NCBI GenBank assembly: GCA_012184525.1
Contig: WOFQ01000079.1
Location: 1-64,000 of the forward strand
DNA: 64,000 bases
Reading direction: 5' to 3'
Source: Xenoacremonium recifei
Taxonomy: Eukaryota > Ascomycota > Sordariomycetes > Hypocreales > Nectriaceae
Part shown: piece after piece, positions 45,012 through 57,700 of the stretch
Layout: every line of letters begins with the position of its first letter
Position numbering within the stretch: position 1 is the first letter of the stretch
Notes under the pieces: model-generated
Seen by the model: only the letters and a program-made list of their open reading frames with translations
Database searches by the model: none
What the model was told of the DNA's origin: nothing
Program-made: the position numbers and the translations under genes

Positions 45012-46422
45012 TTCGGTGATTTGTTCGTGAAGCGGATTCGAGAAGATTTATCGATTGTTTGATGAGCGTTAAAGAAAACAGAGAGGTTTGAGATAAGAGA
45101 CCAGAGAACAATGGTGCGGCTGAAGCTGTCTTTTGAACGTTTTGGGCCGTATCCGTAGTCACATCAATCACCCGGCAAGCTATCTCTCTTTCACTAATTC
45201 GGTAATAGTAACAAGTAACCGAAAAAGTCGAAGTAAGCGCGTTCAGGTAGGTATTAAATTGCTGTGAAAGCATTTCTCTTCTTACATCTCTAGTCGAAAT
45301 TAGCCCGCAGATGAGACCCCTTTCACCGCCAGCTTCCAAGTCATTGAACAGTACCCAAGGAACACAAGTTTGCATGTTACTTGGAACAATGTGCTCGCGA
45401 GTCAGCTCAGATCGCATCCCCCTCCCTACTTCGTGGACAGGAAGATAAATGTATCATAACGGGTTAGCGAGTTGCAACTTTGATCCACCCTCTCAGGCCG
45501 GGGAAATATTTGCGATCAGGGAAAGCCGCTGGGCCAAAACTAGTTAGATGTCAGAAAAATCCTTGACAAACCCACGCAATATTACGGAGTACGCTGTATC
45601 AGCTCCGGGGTGACTCTCATCCTAATTGCAAAAACCTTATACCTGCTACGTACCAAAATATCCCTCTAAAGTATAACTTGGCTCTTCTCGCAATAACTAG
45701 AAGTAAAGAATTCTAGTTCAAAGACTCACCATTCTAGAACATTCCTCAAATGCATGCCCATTATGCTCCATGGACTGGGACCTTTCAACTTGGGTAAACC
45801 GTTAAAAGTATCGATATTGTGTGGTTCCGAGTTCATACCCTCACCGGCACGAAGCGACAAGAATTTCTGAAAAGGTTTTGGCACCAGCCCTCGCGAATTC
45901 CCTTCTTGGCACATGAGATCTGATGAGAGAAGTAATGTCATTAAGCCAGACTTCTCAATAAAATAGCTGGACCCGCCAAACTTGCTGTCCACTTTACAGC
46001 ACCCTTCAGTTCAGAATCCACGGGAGGATAAATTGGAAAACGGGATGTCTGTTCTCAAGCATGATGTTTGAACCCATCCATCCCCTCTATCGAGGTCACA
46101 TGATTTGGCCAACGAAGAATTTAACCGAGGAAACACCCTCTTGAAGACAGACGGGTGCTTTGTCCATTTTCTGTTACCGGCTATTACTACTATTTACGGA
46201 ATACCCGGGGGCTGATACTGTGGCCTCACTAAAGACACCACGCGGTTAAACGCCGGATCATTTGTCTCCAATCTCCATGAATCGATGACTAGGTTTAACT
46301 TCCCAAATCTCAACTATTGTGACGACTCGTATCACCTTGGATCAAGACGTTAATGATCTGAGAGCGCGAGTATTGGCATTGATTCTCAATTGAAATAGTA
46401 TTGGTAGGCTAGATCTAAGAGT
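45012..46422. other. Intergenic region of 1.4 kb between permease and Zn2Cys6 gene
   Basis: Divergent promoter region. A frame of 139 codons (minus, 44998-45417) overlaps the permease start in another frame and is not supported. CGGAGTAC occurs at about 45582. Confidence 0.4.
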
Positions 46423-48123
46423 ATGAAAGCCGCGCAAGGTTGCTGGACCTGTAAAGGTAATATTTACTCCCGGAACGACGCGACTAGGCTGACAATTGCT
46501 CAGGTCGAAAGATTGGCTGCGATAGAACCATCCCTTACTGCCAAAACTGTGTTAGGACCAAAAGGGAATGCCATGGCTACGGAACTCGGCTCGTCTGGCC
46601 AGGGCAACCTAACAGGAGGCGCCGGGATTGTGATCTCCTTACCCACGAGCCACCAAGTCAGTCTAGGGTATTGCCTCACTACGGAATCTATTTTTTGAAC
46701 TTGACGCCCCAAGATGTTGCGAAGGCACGGGGCTCTGTTCCGAGCCGCATGTTGATTACAAGAGCCCAACCGATGCGAAGTCTATCGCTACATGCTCCCA
46801 TCTTGGAAAAGGACGGGATGTTGTTCAGTTATTGTAAGAAGAAATCACATTCCACGGAGGGCCAATTCCCTAACGCGGTTACAGATATAAATATCATATC
46901 TTCCATGATCTCCACAACACAAAATCAAAATGGATTTAGCTGTGAGCTAATCCCAATGGCATTATCGAGGCGTGATGCCTCGGCCTCAGCATTATACAAT
47001 GCAATGCTTGCCGTCTCAGCGATTCACCATCTAAGCTCACAAGACGCCGCGCTCCCATTTAAAGCTCGAGCCATTAAACATTTAATGTATTCCGTCGCCA
47101 CAGAGGGATGCTGGAACTCAGAAGACATTACCCTCACGCAACTAGCTGCCTCTATGATGTTATGCGTGTATAATGTACGAATCTAGGTGACCTATCTTAC
47201 CGTGCCTTCAGCTAATCCAGACACAATTCTAGGTTTTTGACAAGGAAGAGGGTCATTGGCATATACACTTGAACGGGGCAAAGCAAACATTGCAGAAACT
47301 ATGCATGGATCATAAACAGCATTTGGCGACCAACTTTACCGTTACCTGGTTTTTATATCACGACGTCCTCGCTTCTTTCACTCAGCCGTCTCGTTTGAAT
47401 TCTGACTATTCGAGTCTGTTGTGGGATATGATGGTTGAAAAATCAAATAACTCAATCGTGAGATTCGAGACTACCCTTTTTGAGAAACAAATGGGATTGT
47501 TAACCACCGCTTAGATCATAGGCTCTCTGGGCTGCTCGCTTCAACTTCTCAGCACGATAAATCAGATCAATAAAATACGCCTATTACGGACAACATCACC
47601 CAATACAGAGACCAAAATCATGTCCCCAGAACTCGTGACCCGCACTCAAAATCGCAGAGAGCTGGAAATGGAACTCCTCGAAATGACACAGAATTTAGAT
47701 TCCGCAGAGAATACTGCGGATGATTCCGAAAAGGGAAGACGCATTATAGCCACCGCAGAATTCTATCGGTTAGCGGCCCTTCTCTACTTACTGCGTGTCT
47801 GTCCATCCGACGATGACCACATCGCGAGAAACCGGTATCTGCAGGATGCATTATCTATTTTAGGAACGCTAGAGGTTGCTACAAGCCCATGGCCTTTATT
47901 TGTAGTTTCTTGCGAGGTCCGGAGTGACGATGATCGCATCACGATACTTCGGACTCTGGATCAGATGGATGCAATACGACACATAGGTAATTTGCAGGCT
48001 TTGAGGGAGATCATTGTGCTCTTTTGGAAGCAAGACGATCTACGGACAACTAGTGGATCAAGTTCGCAGATAGACTGGTTGGACTTCGTAGACTGCGAGG
48101 TCCCCGTCCCCTGGTTTGTATAA
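46423..48123 (+). CDS. Zn2Cys6 transcription factor, 495 aa
   Basis: Five exons (46423-46456, 46504-46833, 46885-47174, 47233-47457, 47515-48123) total 1488 nt. The zinc cluster is split after the fourth codon following Cys2: GCWTCK then GRKIGCDRTIPYCQNCVRTKREC. The middle region belongs to the Fungal_trans_2 type (ALYNAMLAVSAIHHLSSQDA, FKARAIKHL, YHDVLASFTQPSR, LGCSLQLLSTINQINKIRL). An in-frame TAG at 47512 would end the protein early, but it lies inside a clean 57-nt intron (47458-47514, GTGAGA...TTAAC...TTAG) whose removal restores family sequence, so the gene is intact. It is divergent from the permease and is a candidate regulator of it. Confidence 0.83.
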
Positions 48124-48890
48124 CAAGCCGTGGCGCCGTAATCCAGCTCTTAACTCCAACATATTCCCGCTTTTGAACCTAATAAAAAACCTAATCTCAG
48201 AATAATAAATACGATGATTGCTCTTTGCAAGATCATGTCCCGACCCTTTACAAAATTACTTTTCTTTATGACAATGGAGTCCGAGAATCCATTTTACTAA
48301 GCCAAATTCTCTTCCACGAGTAAAACTTAGCGACATGTGGTCACTGTCTCATAAGTGAATAATTATCGTTTCCAAGGGCCAAATTGCACGTCAGTGGCCG
48401 TCTCATATTGCTTTGATGACCTACAGTTAACATAAACAACCAGGTGCATTTGACCCACGAGAAAACCTGCAGGTGAGCCGATAGGAACGTATCGCCGTTG
48501 GAACAGATGGACCTGCGCGCCAGATACATTCGTCCCTAAGTCAGAATACAGGCCTGAACTATCACCAACGCACTCAAAGCTACGATTTCTTGTCATAGTG
48601 GCATAGAGGAAACGTAAATTCGGGTTGCAGTCAGACTAGTCGGTGTGATTTACTGCCTAATCTACAAGGAACACATGCAACTGTTCATTCATGAAGGTAG
48701 AAGTCTCCTTATAACCCCCTAGCGCTATGAAGTCAATCCAGACGCGGATCACTTCACAGGAAAGAGTTGAGACATATCACGAAATAAGAGCCTTTAGAGT
48801 CGATAGTTAGAGGTGTTCCAAGAGGCGGTGAGATGTCAAACTACTGATCTATTTACTAGCTCTAGGTTTTCACTTCAGTTTCTATTCTGA
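48124..48890. other. Intergenic region, no gene seen
   Basis: Convergent 3' flanks of the Zn2Cys6 gene and the BTB gene. Short frames only. Confidence 0.4.
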
Positions 48891-49868
48891 TCAAGTTTGA
48901 GGACTTACAACGGACGAGAGATAATCTTCGAAGCCATCTGAGTCCTGTAACTTATGGCGATGTTTTTCTGCGTACATAACAACAATTTCTCGCAGAGAAA
49001 GCCCCTCTCTACAAGCTTTGGAATCTGCGCCGTCGGTATCGTGTGCAAACTCCAAAAGACATAGTAGCTCGGAGTTGACTTTCCGATAAGGCTTTCTGCT
49101 TAAAAGGTCACTGTATAGGCAACACAGACTGTACTTTGTCAGATCTTCGACGCGATACATGTCGGCCAACACAAAGAGTTTAGCAAGGGAAAGGAGGCCA
49201 AGGGATACAAAATCATTGGATCTCGTCCCGGAGAGGTATTGGTTGACTCGATTAGACATCTCCGAGTTCCGCCTGAAATCAACGAGCTTGGCATGCTCCT
49301 TCATCAAAGGGAAAAATGGAAGTTCAGTCGTTCCCAGGCAGCTTTTGCAAAGAGGACTCATGGTGTATATGTAGGGGCCAATGTCGGGCAGTTCCTCACC
49401 ACAACCAGCGCAGTTGTGTGACTGGTCAGCGCATGACGGAGAGTCTGCTACCTTGGCATCCCACTGACAGTCGCTTCCACAGAACGGAAAGAATTCACCA
49501 TACTCCGGGCTTTCTTCGGAGCCACAGTACCGGCAGTACCATTCATCCCCAAGTAGTGGTTTCCAGTGCTCGAAGTTTTCATTCTGGAATGTGGTACTCT
49601 TTTGCAATGATGGCCTCTCTACTGGAAGCCGGTACGCACGTGTATAGGCGTACTCGCAGAGTAATGCGAATGCCTCGGGGTCCGCCTCAGGCAGTGTGGC
49701 ATATCCATGGATTGACTCTTTCATGCCTGCCGTTGTCATACGATACAAAGGTTCCGAGAACCCTGCGAAAATGTCGGCGTGGACGTGGAATGGCAGTTTT
49801 GAGGGGCCGATAAAAAATACAAACGGCTTCTTAGGAAGTAGTCTGTGGCTTTTAGTTTGGGTCTTCAT
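48891..49868 (-). CDS. BTB/POZ-domain protein with inserted cysteine-rich module, 325 aa
   Basis: A single-exon gene. The N-terminus is a fungal BTB fold: PFVFFIGPSKLPFHVHADIF, then SEPLYRMTTAGMKES and LPEADPEAFALLCEYAYTRAY. The second BTB half (SLGLLSLAKLFVLADMYRVE, LTKYSLCCLYSDLL) follows only after an insertion of about 120 residues. That insertion has nine cysteines at residues 112, 115, 130, 134, 146, 153, 156, 174 and 177, arranged as C-x2-C, C-x3-C, C-x2-C and C-x2-C pairs, which could bind two zinc ions. BTB proteins mediate oligomerisation or Cullin-3 ubiquitin ligase adaptor functions. The insert might bind a partner or nucleic acid; this is inference. No pathway partner is adjacent. 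Confidence 0.8.
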   Translation of the reverse strand: MKTQTKSHRLLPKKPFVFFIGPSKLPFHVHADIFAGFSEPLYRMTTAGMKESIHGYATLPEADPEAFALLCEYAYTRAYRLPVERPSLQKSTTFQNENFEHWKPLLGDEWYCRYCGSEESPEYGEFFPFCGSDCQWDAKVADSPSCADQSHNCAGCGEELPDIGPYIYTMSPLCKSCLGTTELPFFPLMKEHAKLVDFRRNSEMSNRVNQYLSGTRSNDFVSLGLLSLAKLFVLADMYRVEDLTKYSLCCLYSDLLSRKPYRKVNSELLCLLEFAHDTDGADSKACREGLSLREIVVMYAEKHRHKLQDSDGFEDYLSSVVSPQT

Positions 49869-51320
49869 GGAGTCCTAGAGGTTTCTTACCTAAGAAAGGT
49901 TGTCATTCTATTAGATGAATGCTTAACGACTGCTTGGTCAACTCAGTCTTCAACTTGAGGTGGTTGTCTGATAAAGATGGCATTTCGCTTCGTGTGGCTG
50001 CCTGGAGTTACGCAATCTGCCTGGCAAGTGGGGCCCTAATAGCCGAGGCCGACGATAACCCAGGCAGCCTGTTTCGCCATGATTCCAAAAATCGTCAGCT
50101 TACTCTCCAGCTCCAGTGGCACGTGATTCCAACTACCAGCAACACAGAGAGAGGGAGGGAGATGATATATGGAGTGTGAAGTGAGCATATCTGTACATCC
50201 AAATGTCTCAATGCTCAATTACTACAGGATACAGAGTATTGAATCTTCCGATGGTAAACACTGGCTGTACTTCTACGACATCCCGGTCAGCACAGACTGT
50301 TTCATGGTTCAAGAGTAGGTGATGATGAGTAATGATACCTTACAACAGTACATGGGATCCAATCTGGTCAAAGAGGCAATACTCATCCGAGCAAAATGCA
50401 AGCAATTCGCTTCGACTGCTATCTGACCTGCTTACCCAACTCCGTTAGCTCTCCAGCTAGAGCCTGCGTCATCTAGCATCAAATCTAATCTACACACTAC
50501 GGTTTAAACTCGTCTGGTGCGATCGAGTCCTGTGTCACTAGATGACAGTAGCCATGCTAAAGTTTTCATCCACAACCTCAACCAAGACAATGAAAGGCTC
50601 GTTGCTCCATTCTCGAATCTATCGCGGGCGAGACTTTCCGAGCTCGAATACAACACATGCTTCCCAAACTATGTCCAGAATCTCGAGGTGACACGTTTCC
50701 TACTCTACTCCTTTAGGTACTTTGCACCCTCCCTCTACCTTACCCAGGCTATCTGGAAACATGTCAAGGACTTTGCCTCCAAGGGATGCTCTTCCGAGCT
50801 TGGTTCGCATATCCAAAGAGTTATTCAACAGATATGGACGTGTCGACGACAAGACTTTGGGCTTTGCACGCTTTTTCGCTCCTAAGAAGTTCCTTCCTAA
50901 AGCCATGAATGAGAGACTTTGATCATCCATGGCTTCGGTGACTTTGGTCTTGGTACTTGTTCCATAGCACATATTCTACCCCTAATCAATGTCTCCCTGT
51001 CCATTAGAAAGGGTCACGGCAAGACTTCTGAATTGTTATTCTTGCACCCTATTGTACTACCCACGCTTACTATGTGCGTAGGAGCGTAATGCTCGCAAAG
51101 GTCCTCGAGGTTGCACAGTGCGATACGCTGAATCTATGTCTATCAGCGAGGAACTATGTCGTCGTAACGTTCAGGGCTTCAATAATTATAATTCCATCTT
51201 CGCTCCTATTAATGCTGCCTGTCTAGAGAGTCACACAAATCTAAGATATCTTACCAAGGCATTACTAATTGGCAGCTGAGTTCAGCCCAGGGGCGAGCTC
51301 CCCTACTATGGCTAGGTCTT
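49869..51320. other. Gene-poor region with weak open frames
   Basis: Plus-strand frames at 50517-50885 (122 codons) and 51074-51292 (open, without start) show some protein-like composition but no recognised motif. I do not call a gene. Confidence 0.3.
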
Positions 51321-52980
51321 AGTAACACTCAGACGCATCATCAAGTTCTACCGCAGTTAACATCGTCGGGAGAGTATCACTGTCGCCATCAAGGTCACTG
51401 AGGAGTACATCGTCGGTCTGCCTATCGGGCAGCGGAATCGGATTGTTCTCTTCGGCGTCGCACTTGAGTTGGCTAAAGTGTGCCGTGAACTGTCTTCTGT
51501 TGGGTTTATGCTTAAGCCAATTCAGACCCTTAAAGAAGAAGTTGCCATAAGTGAGAAGGGCTCAGTCAAAGGCTCCTTTCGTTGCTCCATGGGGGTTTCC
51601 TGGCTCATTTGGATCGACGATGTCCTTTCTTCATCCACATCTTTGAGCAGTGTCTTTGCGAATATGAGCGGGAGAACTTGTTCGATTTCGTCACGCTAGA
51701 CGTATACATTGAGGTCTGTATCCACAAGCCGTGATCTTTCTGTAAGAAGCCTTTATCGGTGCATTCATTTGCGTCTTACTGCTAGTGTTCGTATCTGCGC
51801 ACTTTGGATCGAGGTGTGAAGACTCCGCCTAGTTCCGAGAGACATTCAACAGTCTCTGCCATTGAAAGGTGCTTCTGTCTGTCGAAACTATTGAGATTTT
51901 TGTCCCCTTTGGCTTTGAGTTGTTGCGGGCTAGATGCTTCAAAGTGTCTCACCAGTTTGTTGAAGGAGTCGGGGGCCTGCTTAGGACGTTTCATGAGGAC
52001 GAATTATCCTCGAGACATTGAAGTTCTTTCAACATCTCCCAGTCATTCTCTCGTTGCTTACGTAGCACCAGTCACCACGGCGTCATTGTTGAGCTTCAAT
52101 GAAACCCAACCAAGATCCTTGCAGAGATCCTTAAAATTAGTTACCTCGACATTAACTTTCATCCGTGTTCCCTTGACAGACAAGAATTCTCCATGCTGTG
52201 TATCCTTCAATATTTCTATAACACCCACACTAGCCGAAATCAGTATGGTATCATGACTGTAACTACTGGATGACAGCTGTGTGCGGTTAACCTTGCTACA
52301 GATAGTTAGGCCACTACCTGTCTCTTGTACAGAGTATTTGCTATTACTTGCGAGACATGAGCAATCTAACGACGATTAAACATCACGGCGATGGTCCATA
52401 TCGAGGGCGCAGTGTGCCAAACTTACTAACAGTCACCAGCAAATTTTCCGCGGGAAATTTGTTCAACTGATCCTCAATGGTAAATATGCCCTAGGAAGGT
52501 TATCTTGGATTCCATCATGTATTTGACTGCTTGAATGCTTCTGAAGTCAACCCCATGTGTGAATGACGTCCAGATATAGCTGGGTATATGAACCTGCGGT
52601 GCCGGCCTTCGTACTGGGAAGTGACAAGTGAGGTGGTACCCTGCAAAGGATACACTGCCCGAACGAATGGTTGTCTTATTTTATCTCCACGGCCTGGCTG
52701 CATCTTTAGTACTTGATAAGAATCGCAACGTAAATGGACCGTACCAGGAAGCACATTTGCGTGCAACACTACGCGGCCCAATCAACTGCTATTTTTCATT
52801 ACTGACCCTGTATTAAATAGGGTAAAGTGGCGTGCTTTCACAATGGCGACTTCCACTACCCGTGCTTTAACACCGTCTTGACCCCTGATAATTCGGTTGA
52901 TTGCTGGGATGCACTGTAGAATGCCAACTTTCGTGGAGCAGTCAATAAGCGTTAATATTGGCCGGCCTTCCAACACGGAG
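51320..52980 (-). pseudogene. Decayed multi-block coding locus of unknown family
   Basis: Five minus-strand segments have strong protein-like character in changing frames. From upstream: 52976-52782 (GRPILTLIDCSTKVGILQC, IPAINRIIRGQ, KARHFTLFNTGSV); a single TGA; then 52781-52515 in the same frame (GRVVLHANV, GDKIRQPFVRAVYPLQGTTS); 52378-52070 (SVQETGSGLTICSKVNRTQL, GVIEILKDTQHGEFLSVKGT, FKDLCKDLGWVSLKL); 51991-51782 (APDSFNKLVRHFEASSPQQL); and about 51555-51325 (YGNFFFKGLNWLKHKPNRRQ, then an acidic tail ending DDASECY before TAA). No single splicing scheme joins them all, and nonsense and frame breaks occur, so I call it a pseudogene, though an undescribed multi-exon gene remains possible. 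Family not recognised. Two of its blocks recur at 13.5-13.7 kb. Confidence 0.4.
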
Positions 52981-54693
52981 GTTGCTAAAGGCTATATTTG
53001 AGGGATATCTTGAGCCAGGCAAAAGTGATCGGAATAATCCTCTGAGTCAGGTAAGCGGGAGCTTAGTGTACGCATCGGAGATGGACCTCGGACAGTGGAC
53101 TAAGCCAGCCTTGACAATCTAGGCTCCAGAACTGAGGACTCAAGAGTTAGAGCAAAACTTCAAAACGAACCATCCTCAACAAAAAGACATAGGTCGTAGG
53201 CTAACGTCATAGGGCATTCTGCATTCGGTGGGGCCGTAGCGGAATTATTGGCGCCGTCTTGCGGATGCTGAAATCAACAGCTCGACAGCCCGAAGCAGTC
53301 GAGCTGTGATCGCCTTAATTGATTTTGGAGGCTGGAAAGAATATACCGCGTGTGTTTGCGTCGTATTTGCCACTCGACAGTCGCTCTAATCCAGCAATAT
53401 TAAGGCGCGTCTTCAAGCCAAATAACATTCAAGCTTCTATTTAGAACCCGAGTATCGTATGAGGTATTCGCGAGACATGATAGGCTGTAGGTAAAGAAGG
53501 CTTGTTGTAGACCAAGTTGTAGACATCGCCGATTCGGTCGCTTTCTTGGCCATTTGGAACGCTAACTAGGTTCTTATGAGTGGAACGCTGGGCTCTTCTT
53601 CGTTGGCTCAATATGGTCCGCTTTCGTCTCCTAAATGACTTCCAATTAACGGACCGGTGACAAAGATATTTGCAGCCGACAAAGCTAATCAAATTGGTTT
53701 CAAAACTACTTAAGGTGCCAGGTCGCCAATCTATACGAGCCCCTGGATCGTTTCCGATGCTCTGCAGTCGTCAGCTGGCCTTTGCTGCCATATATCTTGT
53801 CGTAACATCTCTTTTTTTATAAGGAAACACACACTTCCTTAACACCATAAGCTCCAGCGCAATGGCCGAGTCGTCGCAAAGTTTCATAACTCCTCTGAAA
53901 TCTCTTGGCATAGTTGCTTTCACGAGCACGAGTTTAGTTAATGGGGCGAAGGGACAGGAGGGAAGTTCCGCTGATAATACCCGCTATTGAATCTTCCTTT
54001 ATTCTCCAAGGTATCGTTGTCACTGGGGCATACAATGGCTTCCACGGAATGATCCGAGGCGATCTAGTTGACAAATATGATATCGTTGGAGTCCTCATAT
54101 CCTCTCTCTTTTCCCTGCACAGGGCTGCAAGCTTTTTGCCTTTCCAGCTTCGGTAACATATCGTAGCTAGACTATGTTTTCTCTTAGTAGGATCTCCAAA
54201 GTCGAACAAAAGTAACAATTATATCATAGTGAGGGCCCACGTCTCACCAACACGTCTTTTCATAGATCCCTATTATCTTCACTTTCAAAGCATTCTTCGG
54301 CCGGAATGACATGCAACGAGCACTGTTGGTAGAAGATATGGCGCACTTTCAAATGCCCCAGAGTGCTTTCTGCATGCTGCTTCATTTTATATAGGTGCTA
54401 AGGCTAGAAGAAGCATATACCAAAACGAGACGATATACAGAGAGACTACGCACACATAATGACAACATACGACAACCTAGGCGTACATACTTCTCCTAAG
54501 TCTGCCGTACACAACCTCGAGTCATTTGCCGTGTTCCAAGACGCTGCTGACCGGCACGCAGTCCAGAGGAACCTCCAGCGGTAGCTTAATGGGGACAGTG
54601 AATGAGAATCTCGGGACGAATCAAGGGGACAAGACGACTCTAGATCTGAATGCACCAGAGTTAGTCTACAACAGCTAACATGTTCAACCCCGC
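52981..54693. other. Gene-poor region, no gene seen
   Basis: A basic minus-strand frame at 53441-53692 (FRRRKRTILSQRRRAQRSTH) and short frames near 54 kb are present, without a recognised domain. Confidence 0.3.
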
Positions 54694-54710
54694 GCACACA
54701 CACACACACA

Positions 54711-54741
<31 letters not shown>

Positions 54742-54769
54742 CCCCCACCCCCCACCCCCCAAAAAAAAA
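54694..54769. repeat. Compound microsatellite (CA)n(CT)n with C- and A-runs
   Basis: A CA tract passes into a CT tract, then three C-runs of 6-7 separated by single A, then nine A. Most of one strand is polypyrimidine, so it could form a triplex and is expected to be length-variable. Confidence 0.9.
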
Positions 54770-57700
54770 CTTTTATCGTAGGGTCCGATCACTGTCTCAT
54801 TCATGTAGGCTACCTTAAAAAAACCCGTTGCTCCAGTCTAAGCTGGGAGTTGCAGCCGGGCGGAGTCTCTCCTATGTTCGACATCCATGGATGATGCATG
54901 GATGGATTTATGACGAAAGTTCCCTCGTCACAAGTCCTAAAAGCGGGCGCAGAATCAACCATCTCACTGTGGGTTTGCAAATCCCCTCTTCGACACCGGA
55001 AAAGAGATTTAATCAAGGCCTATGCACCACCCCTGGCTGGCAATCACTCTATGATCGATGTAGTATTACACAAAGACAAAGAATTCTCGAGGGGGGAGTG
55101 ACAGGTCGTCCCCAAGTCTAGCTCTCGCATAAGAAAGCTAGACAAGCATTCTCCAGACTCTAATGGCAAAACAAGCACCGCATTAGTAGCTAGGCGTTGG
55201 GTCACTCGAGACGAATTAACGTATTGCGCTCTCAGGCCTCGTTGTCATCTCGCGGTGGAGGAGCCAGCGACCCTGCTACCCCAAGCCGCTCATACACTTG
55301 GGCCGAGAATATACGGTAGGGAAAAAATCATGACCGCCGATTGCAATAGCTTTGTGAATAATTAGGTGTTCCTTTATCACGCCTTGATAGACGTAATTAT
55401 GGCAAAGGCACACTTCCTTGGAGACACTAGTATTGCAGGAACAGGGATACGTCGAGATACGCGCATTGCAAATAAGGAGCTCTAGCTCTCAGGGAAAATA
55501 ATAAGCGTTTGCACCCGTAGGTCTTAGATCCTCATCAACACTAGATCCTTGATGTTTGCGGGACTATCGTGCGTCAGTCGAGACGAAGGTTTCAACTCAC
55601 TCATTGCGTGTTACAAGCCCTTGAAGAGATCGACTTATCTCTGTTATTGGCCATCGGGAACCAATTATGACGCTTAATATGAGTAATGGGCCGTGACATG
55701 GCTAGATTCGGTAAAAAGAAAACATAACATTGTGAGTGGGAGAGCCGCCTATAGTTAGTCATCCGTGACGAGAAGGTGTGCTGGGTGAAGCCTCTCACAC
55801 TCATAATTTCTGAGCACCAATAAAGCCGCCGAAGTCTAGGCAACTCACTTCGGGCGGCCACAAGGCCGGTAGCCTCGTGTTAGGGATACTCTGATGGTAT
55901 CTTTCTACAATATTTTTGCAACACTCCATAGCTTCATGTTTTACTCATAGCCCGCTAAAATCTTGGTGAATCCATCTTCCTTGTCCGTAGATAACACAAG
56001 AAGTGTACCGTTAACAGATCCACAGATCCGGAAGGTACCTTATATTTCTCCGCAGTTGTCCCCTAACTGAAGGCGGAACTATCAAAACGTTATTCCAAAA
56101 TTTGAGTGCGGCTACCAGCCGGTCGCACGTCCTGCAATTCCTTTCGACACATTACACTGCACCACAAGCTAGTTTGATGATAGTCCCTATTGTCTATTAC
56201 GCTATGTCTACTTGCCTTTCCACCATGAGTTAGATGGTAACTGTTCATCATTTTTTCTTTATACGTTAGATGTTGAAAACAATCTTGGCCGACAGTCACT
56301 CAGGCCTTATGAAAATAACGACTACTATGGCAACTTGTCATGAATACATGTTACAGACAGTTATTCAATCCAAGTACCAGTTCAAATTATTCCCTCTCGC
56401 TTTGCATAAGTGCCTCAATGTGTACTTTGAAAGGATTGATGCGGACCATGGTGTTGATTCTCGGCTAAGTAAGCTAGCGAAGAGAGAGTCGCACAATTCT
56501 CTCTCCGCGACACCGGACCATGTAGGAAATCCCAGGGAGCATCTCTCTGTGATGATCATGGTTCATTCAATCAGTCTCCATGGAAATACGAGTCATACAT
56601 GCAGCATCTGCAAGGTGATCGTTGCCAGAGATCTTCATCTGAGAAAAGCTCCCCAGTCAGCGTAAGATTCCATTATTATCGTGTCAGGTGAATCACTGAA
56701 CCCAGCTTCAACCTTTTAGTCGGCATTGATCAAGTCTACAGCCTTCTCTAGACAGTCTAAAGCCAGGGGGTGATGATGGCATGAGAGCCCAAGTCGCGCA
56801 TAATAAACTGCGACGCCAGAGTCAGATAATCCGATTGCCTTTATCAACTCATCCACCCATAGGATCTACCAGAGAGATATTTTCCTAATAATCTTAAAAG
56901 CCTCTGTAGCTAGACTTTCCAAGAAAGTCTTTGGGGCAAGCGCCACAGAGGATTTTGGCCCAATCAGGAAATTCTCTCCCCTACATCGCGAGCTCGAGTA
57001 AGCCGACATACTTGTGATCTTTCTCTATTTCACTTCATAGGAGCCTTGGTTGCTACAATGCCAGAATTCTGACCAGGAAGACACGCTGGGAATCGCCATC
57101 TTCTTGGGTTCGTAATCGACCCTGATGTGAGCCTGTCTCTCATTGGAATCTTTTCGGGTATGAAAGGTGATCTCAGGGAGACGCTTAGACAAATCCCGTT
57201 TCCCAGATATGAAGATTCTGATGTGACCTTAACAAATACTATTACGGGAAAGATTGACCAAAGTGGTTTCAGTGACGCCAAAAGGATCGTTACGGCGCGC
57301 CTTCTCAGATATCAAGCATTGCTCACTAAGAGAAACCAAACAATATTATCGAGATAAAGTAAGAGTATTGATCATATCAGCCATCAGATTAATCAGAATC
57401 ACAAAACGTAAACCACCAGTTTGTAGCTGGATAATACGATGGCTCATCCCGAGGAACGGCGCGAGGGAAATATCCTGAAACCGATCCGTTCTGGTCTTGC
57501 CCGGCTTGATAACATCACGAAGCCTGTTCAGGTTTTACATAAGAAAATCGAGGACCATGTTTGTCCTTAATTTGTTGAGATATTAGTTCAAAATCTTGGG
57601 GTCCTTTCACCTATCATGGTTTGCACTGACGATCTTGTGGGCTGACACAGTTAGGAAGCATAAGATTTCCTCGTAGAATGGAGTCTCCTCCATCAGACAG

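Noticed and set aside
51804..52256. 150-codon plus-strand frame
   Set aside because: Ser/Cys/Leu-rich composition typical of an antisense shadow; the minus strand has the better coding character.
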